From: Puccinia triticina
Taxonomy: Eukaryota > Basidiomycota > Pucciniomycetes > Pucciniales > Pucciniaceae
Assembly (NCBI RefSeq): GCF_026914185.1
Contig: NC_070564.1
Span: 2,480,001-2,544,000, forward strand
Length of the DNA stretch: 64,000 nt
Direction of reading: 5' to 3'
Positions 58,209 through 64,000 of the stretch are shown here, one piece after another (within the stretch, counting starts at the first letter, position 1; each line of letters begins with the position of its first letter). The notes under the pieces are model-generated. The model did not search any database. It was given only the letters and a program-made list of their open reading frames with translations, and had not been told where the DNA came from. Position numbers and translations under genes: made by a program.

Positions 58209-58913
58209 CCGTGCGCCATCACAGAGTATGTGCTCAGAGTGGCCTCTAGGTCTGAGTGCACTTCCTTTGACCACATGTGTTTGTTGGTCATTAGCCACTT
58301 CTGGTGGGCTTGGTTACTGGTGTAGAGAAATGCATCCCCCAACGGCAGCATTCTGACCCCGCAGATGGCCACGTACTCTCTGTCAACTTTGGCATTGAGT
58401 TTGAATAGCGCCTTGTTGGCTCTCTGAACTAGGGCACATTTGGGCAAGTCCTTGAGGGTGGTGTTTGCTGGGTTTGAGTGTATGATCACCCGCTTTGGCT
58501 TGAGGGAGGCAATGGTCTGGGCGGGTGGGGGACGCGTGGATTGAACCAGTAAGGCCTGCGGAGGTTGCAGACGCAAAGGATTTGACCGCAGGTGCCGCCA
58601 GCTTGGGACCAGTCTTGAAGAGTTTCTCGAACTCGGCCATCTTCTTCAAGATAGGGTCAACCTTGGCGCTGAGCTGGTCAGCGGTGGACTCCAATCATTG
58701 AACCAATCTCTTGTTATTCCCCGAGAGTTGCAGCACCAAGTCCACGAGTCTGGCATCAAGCGTGACCAAGCCGTTTTTGTTGTGTACACCAAACATCTTG
58801 GTAAGCAGGATATGAAGACTAGACACAGGGGGTTTGTTGACCGGGCGGGGAGGAAGGCGGACCTCCAAATCTTCTATCATGTCCGAGTGGTCCGCGGGGA
58901 GCGTGCCGGACAA
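58209..58913 (-). pseudogene. LINE ORF1, N-terminal part
   Basis: From the ATG at 58913 it reads MSGTLPADHSDMIEDLEVRL, LLTKMFGVHNKNGLVTLDAR, then TGA at 58695-58697, then LSAKVDPILKKMAEFEKLF. After a frameshift near 58570 comes RVIIHSNPANTTLKDLPKCA and LVQRANKALFKLNAKVDREY, typical of LINE ORF1 gag-like proteins. The Gypsy insertion follows at 58208. Confidence 0.7.
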
Positions 58914-59179
58914 TCGGATGGGGCCGGGGGGCGGTGAGTGGGAAGCATAAGCTTCCTGAGGGGATGGGGGGGGGGGGAAAGATCTTTTCTGATGTTAGTA
59001 GGGGTTTGGTGGGTTTTTGAGGTGTCAACGCGTGTAGTGGGGTTTTTTGTGGTTTGCGGCAGAAAAGGAAGACACAGATCAATGACTCAATTATTATCAC
59101 CGCAGTGGGCAATGGTCTGGGAGCCAGATTTTGCCCTAGTTAGGGCTAATGTGAGCGTAACTGTGGGTTTCAGAGGTGT
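58914..59179. other. LINE 5' region and flank
   Basis: Contains a G12 run near 58967 and no gene. It probably holds the LINE 5' untranslated region. Confidence 0.4.
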
Positions 59180-59182
59180 CTA

Positions 59183-60616
59183 CACCAGGGAAGCTTTGGG
59201 GGCACTCCCCAGGGAGTGCCACAGCTGAATTTGGGGTTAGTTTTTGTCTGAACTGGGGCAGAAGTCCTTACAATGTGATGGTTAATTTTTCAATTACTGG
59301 GCAAGAACTATAGACCAATCTAATTTGGAGTGATATGTAACCGTTAGACGTGAACTATCATTCAACTCTGTTGAATTTGTCTTGAAGTCAAGTTCATGTC
59401 AATCCTAACTTAAGTTCTACATTTCAAAATCAGGTAACTCTTGCTTATACAATTTTTCTTACATTGGGGTGAACTGCCTCCATCAAATATATATCACACC
59501 TGAAACGCAACTGCCTAGATTTGGATAAAGAGAATATCAGAAGTGCAAAACGTTTCAATATTTGCACAAGAGCAGCAGAACTGTATTTTGGCTGGTTACA
59601 CAAGGGTGACACAGTTCATAAATCAATCGGCTACAAATGCCCCTCTGTTCTAAAAAATGTGTGATTGGTGTATGATTTGTCACCCTATTGTACGCGCGTA
59701 CAATAGGGTGACAAATCATATTCCATCAGGGCAGTTAACCTATTTTTTTCTTAAATTTTACCCTCATTTACTCGGCAGAAGTCCCCCTCTGGTCTGAAAA
59801 TTTTGTGATTTGTCACCCTATTATACCCGCGTACAATAGGGTGACAAATCACAAACTTTTCAGACCAGAGGTGAATTTTTGCCCAGTAAATCAGGGTGAC
59901 ATGGTTTGGAAACAACTCAGCTGGACATGTCCCTCTGGTCTGAAAAGTGTGTGATTTGTCACCCTAGTACAATAGATTGACAAATCACACACAAGTCACA
60001 TACTTTCCAGACCAGAGGGACATTTCCAGCTGATTTTTTTCCAAACTGTGCCACCCTCATTTCATTGGCAAAAATTAACCTTTGGTCTGAAAAGTGTGTG
60101 ATTTGTCACCCTATTATACGCGCGTACAATAGGGTGACAAATCAGACACTTTCCATACCAGAGGGGGATTTCTGCCGAGTAAATGAGGGTAAAATTTAAA
60201 AAATATTTGGCTGTAACTGCCCTGATGGACTATGATTTGTCACCCTATCGTCCAAGCGTACAATAGGGTGACAAATCACAAACCAATCACATTCTGTTGA
60301 GGCCACAGCAATGGGTACAGGATGATGAAATGGTTCCAACACTATTCAGCTTGACTTCACCCTTGGGTACAAACAATGTGTGAGTGGTGCTTTGCACTTT
60401 AGTTAAACTTTGGTTACAGACAATTTGTGTTCTGTGGTCAAGTTTAGTTACTACTGCGCTACAGAAGAGTTCCAGCTGAGTTATAGATACTTCATATATA
60501 CTTGTATATCATTTCATGTTTGATTACACATATGATGTAGTAGACATTGCACTGAGTTATGAAAAAAATTCAAGGTAAGGCACTCCCTGGGGAGTGCCCC
60601 CCAAGCATCCCTGGTG
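59183..60616. mobile_element. Non-autonomous TIR element with five long palindromes
   Basis: Bounded by CACCAGGGAAGCTT plus GGGGGCACTCCCCAGGGAGT and the inverted equivalent at 60577-60616, with CTA on both sides (59180-59182, 60617-60619). Inside, five palindromes of about 40-48 bp (59674, 59808, 59950, 60096 and 60232 onward) share gatttgtcaccctattgtac and its complement; the first is a perfect 44-bp palindrome. No coding capacity. The superfamily is uncertain. Confidence 0.7.
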
Positions 60617-60660
60617 CTAACAGATAATGGAGAGATTATAGATAAGCATTTTTGACCTTA

Positions 60661-62662
60661 TTCTCAATTAAACTAAAGAAGATGAAGATAAAGCCCTCCA
60701 ATGTACTCTTGTCTCAGCCGGAATCCTCTGCATTGTCAGCCACAAATTTTATCCAACTAGACAACAGTGATGAAGAAACTACTCCATCCCAATGTATAAA
60801 ACGTAGTTGGGTTTGGAGCTATTTCAAGCCAACAGAGGATGGAACCAAGGCTATCTGTCAAGCTGTTTGAAAGACTGGAAAGATTTGTGGGAAAAAGATC
60901 AAGAAAGATAAAAGTGGAAGTACAAAAAGCTTCCATGGCCATCTTATGACCATGCACCAACTTGCAGATCCAAAACTTCTGAAGAAGACAAAGAAGTTGT
61001 TGCACATGGATATCAAGAAGTGGTCAAAGTTGGGTAATTTGAAACCCCAAGTGAGTTAGATTTGTGGGAAGTTTTCATCCTTTTCTAAATTTAACTGACA
61101 CACACTGAGGTTTCTTCTCAGGTGGAGCTTAACAATGACTTGCATATTTTATAGCTGACAGTGATCTACTTTTTGCTGTGGTTGAACAAAAGTTGTTCCG
61201 TGAACTAGTTGCCCTGCTCAATCAAGGGGCCATGCCTCTGATGACTGATGTCAGCCGATCTGGGATCTCCAACCACCTTATGCAAGTTTATCTTCAATCA
61301 CAAGAGACAATCAAGTTAAATTTTCTTGCAAAGCAAGACTGGATCTCCTTTACAACTGATGCTTGGACGGCTCCCAATTTCACAACTTTCATGGCAATAA
61401 CAACTCATTACTTTGATGAGAAGTTTGAGATGAAAGATTTAACACTTGCAGTGCCATATATTGAGGGTAAGTTTTTAGCTTTAGAATCTTCAAATCTCTT
61501 GAAGAAAGCTTGAATAACTGACCAAGAAATTTCACTCAGGCCAACATACAGGCAAATTTTTTGCTGAATTATTCTATGATGTGCTTCAAAATTACAATTC
61601 TGTGGAAAAAATCAACACAATCACTGCCAATAATGCTTCAACCAACAATTGGATGGCACAAGAGCTATCTCTTGAAATCCTGGATTTCAACGTCTCAACC
61701 AATCTTCTTGGCTCTGTTGCTCATGTCCTCAACCTTGCTGCCAAAGCAGGAATATTGACCCTTGGAACCTTAGATGAAAATAACATTGGCAAAGAGCTGA
61801 CAACTGACCGAATGGACTTAGACTCTCCAGAGTCCAGAAAATCAAGAAGGTCAAGCTCAAGCCACTCCCAATCAGATGAGTATTGTTTATGTGACAAGCA
61901 AGCCGGATGGTGTGACTATTAATGCAAAAACAATTCTCAAGAGAATACATAGCTTATGTACTTGGGTTTGTTTCTCACCTCAGCGCCGTGAACACTTTGG
62001 TAAGGTTGTCAGCTTGACCGGTGTCTCGATATTGATGTGTCAACACAATGGAACTCAACATTCACAATGTTTCATTGTGCTATCTTACTCAAAAAATCTT
62101 GTGATCACTTCTGCCAAACTCAACCAGAGACTTGCACCTTTAGGTTGACCACAGAAGAATGGAATCAAGCAAAAAAATCATGTAACTTCTCAAACCTCTT
62201 AGCAAGGCAACTGGTATGTTGTGCACATCAAACTACCCAACCTTGAATGCAGCACTCCCTGTCTAAATATCCTTGATGGAAAACCTCCATATGAATAGGC
62301 GAGGCTTCTACAATCAAGCACAGCTCATCAACCCAGCTGCATAGATGATTGCAAAGATCAGCAATGATCTGACCAATGCACTCATCAAAGCCTTGTATAT
62401 ATGTTCAATGATACTAGACCCAAAATTTAAGACAACCTTCTGGAAATCTCATTCTTGCTTCATACACAAACATTACCAGTTGTCTGTTGATGACATCCTC
62501 AGAACGTTCCACAAAATTGCCGAAGCGTTTGAGGAAAATCTGAAATCTTGCGCCAAGGATGCAAACAAGAAGAGCCAGCCCCTTGTTGTCAGCAGGTCTT
62601 GCGTTATCCCGCCCGGCTTTCCCACGCGGAAATTTTGGTCTGAGTTTGTTGAGTTATGTTAG
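60661..62662 (+). pseudogene. hAT transposase with BED finger, decayed and 3'-truncated
   Basis: The N-terminus has a BED-type finger (KRSWVWSYFKPTEDG, an AIC...KIC pair, and HGHLMTMHQ) broken by TGA at 60868. After introns, the core follows: DWISFTTDAWTAPNFTTFMA, THYFDEKFEMKDL, HTGKFFAELFYDVL, ITANNASTNNWM (with Asn where many relatives have Asp), and LLGSVAHVLNLAAKAG. Later pieces (NTRWNSTF, SMILDPKFKTTFWKSH) are in other frames. The C-terminal dimerisation block is missing. hAT transposases excise and insert elements with 8-bp duplications. Confidence 0.82.
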
Positions 62663-63540
62663 ACCTTTTCTTCAGGTACAAATAAATTGTCAGCCGGCTA
62701 CGCAGCGCAAGCCAGCGTAACACCTATATAAATAATTATAAATAATATTAAAATCAATGTTTTACGGTTTTTGTGACAGATATCTATGTGATCTGTCACA
62801 TATAATATAAATACTAGAGGCCAAGGCGGCTTCGCCGCTGCAATGCCCAGCCCCCAGCAGGCACCCCAACTCCAGGAGCCCCCCCCCCCCCCCCTTCATC
62901 CACCCAACTTGACTTGAATAGGCCAAGGTGGCTGCACCGCTGTAAAAATACTGGTGTTTTCTGTTTCAGAAAACCACAAAACTGAAGATCAAGTCATTCT
63001 AGACTTACTCTTGGAATCCTATGTTGTGTAAATTCTAAAAAGAGCTGCAGGGGTAGCCTAAGGTCTCTATTCTTTGTCAGCTGTTTTATGACTACTCTCA
63101 TTACTTTCCCCCTACTGGGAGGAAAAAGCTTCTTTTCAACCAAGCATCCCAATTCCAGCCCTCATCATGGTCTTTCCATCCCCCACAATTTAATGAAGTA
63201 TCATTTTTCATTCTCAGTTTTCATGTTTGATTGAAACCAATTGTAAAATATACACATTTACAACCAAAAACTGTCACCTTCATGGTTTATCAAGTTGTGA
63301 AAAATAAAATGCTAGTGTGTTGAACATTTCAATAAACCTAAAATATTTTGATATGGAGCTTGTTTAATGACACCTACTATTTCCCAATATGTAAGGTAAG
63401 GGTATGTAAGAGTTTATTTAAAGGTTAAACACAAACACATGATTCACATTTCATACATGCAATATTAACATAGCTAATTGCTGGCTTGCACCACTGCCAA
63501 AAAAATGGGCCAAATCCTCCCAGTTGCTGAGGTTACCCCA
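62663..63540. other. Repeat-rich spacer
   Basis: No gene. The motif gccaaggcggcttcgccgct near 62820 recurs diverged near 62924. A C16-type run occurs near 62880-62895. The palindrome gtgacagatatctatgtgatctgtcac lies near 62775. The remainder is AT-rich. Confidence 0.4.
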
Positions 63541-63547
63541 GCCTTAC

Positions 63548-63979
63548 CAACACTGGGTCAATACGATTTGATACAATATTAGGCCAAATTTCTTATCAAA
63601 TCAATCACCGTTACCTATTTGGACCGTTACCGTTAGCAGTAACAAGTTTTTTTGCGCGCTGCGCGTATTGAAACGCTATCTGCGTTACCATACCATTACC
63701 GTTATGGTAACGCAGATAACGTGGTAATGGCAGTATTAGAGCCAAAAAAAGGCTAAAAGAGCCAAAATAATCTCAATACCGCGGCGATATTGACTTCATA
63801 TCAGCGGCGATATTGACTTCATATCAGCGGCAATATTGTAACGGCTTGAAAAAAAATCCAAAATTCAAACTGAATATCGGTAACGCGCTGCCGTTACTGG
63901 TAACGGTAACGATAACGCACCAAAAATCGATACAATATTGATACGTTACCGTTACTGGTATATTATCAAACCAGTGTTG
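63548..63979. mobile_element. Small hAT-like element with 7-bp target duplication
   Basis: Bounded by CAACACTGG and its complement CCAGTGTTG, flanked by GCCTTAC on both sides (63541-63547, 63980-63986). Inside are many ggtaacg and cgttacc motifs and two tandem copies of a 23-bp unit (gcggcgatattgacttcata...) at 63781-63830. No coding capacity. Confidence 0.65.
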
Positions 63980-64000
63980 GCCTTACTCAAGCTTTCACTC

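Larger units (their letters stand above)
43321..58913 (-). mobile_element. LINE (non-LTR retrotransposon), split by a Gypsy element
   Basis: On the minus strand ORF1 starts at 58913, is interrupted at 58209 by the Gypsy element, resumes at 47569, and is followed by ORF2 (endonuclease, reverse transcriptase, RNase H, CCHC-like end) down to 43321. Without the insertion the coding part is about 5 kb. Domain order (APE-type endonuclease, RT, RNase H) suggests the I/Tad superclade. Several frameshifts and stops show that it is inactive. Confidence 0.85.

Overview
The window looks like nuclear DNA of a basidiomycete, most likely a rust fungus (Pucciniales). The reasons are host genes with many short GT-AG introns (about 60-100 nt), two conserved fungal housekeeping genes (uroporphyrinogen decarboxylase and cyclin C), and an AT-rich background crowded with Gypsy, Copia, LINE, CACTA, Tc1/mariner, hAT, MULE and PIF-type repeats. 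No bacterial or organellar signature is seen. Species assignment is inference.

Layout. 0-4.4 kb: repeat-derived DNA with a palindrome-rich element end, a broken Myb/SANT-like gene and two tandem tRNA-derived units. 4.4-7 kb: a spliced SNF2-family ATPase gene with damage near its 3' end. 7-17 kb: a CACTA/EnSpm-type region holding an apparently intact TNP2-like transposase, a small unknown gene and two paralogous minus-strand companion genes, with clusters of TTGGACGATCGTCCAA-type palindromes. 17.3-24 kb: a solo LTR with target duplication, a five-exon unknown gene with one in-frame stop, a gag remnant and an inverted LTR copy. 24-29.3 kb: the only clear housekeeping island, HEM12 (+) and cyclin C (-), plus a doubtful small gene divergent from HEM12. 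29.7-32.1 kb: a Tc1/mariner-like element with perfect 33-bp inverted repeats and TA duplication. 32.4-35.7 kb: a decayed Copia element carrying two later hAT-type insertions. 36.1-37.4 kb: a GC-rich unknown gene. 38-43 kb: a MULE-type and a PIF-type non-autonomous element that share the same kind of internal tandem palindromes, a foldback element, and a lineage-type unknown gene with the PIF element 37 bp before its ATG. 43.3-58.9 kb: a minus-strand LINE interrupted in ORF1 by a complete 10.6-kb Gypsy element with two LTRs and a CCGT target duplication. 59-64 kb: a 1.4-kb element with five long palindromes, a broken BED-finger hAT transposase, and a small hAT-like element at the very end.

Most novel candidates: (i) a multi-exon gene antisense to pol inside the Gypsy element, between pol and the 3' LTR; (ii) a two-copy companion gene family associated with CACTA repeats, one copy of which overlaps tail to tail with the SNF2 gene; (iii) two unrelated classes of non-autonomous DNA transposon filled with the same palindromic satellite. 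Nonsense codons in the decayed elements are often TGA preceded by T, which would fit TCGA to TTGA change.
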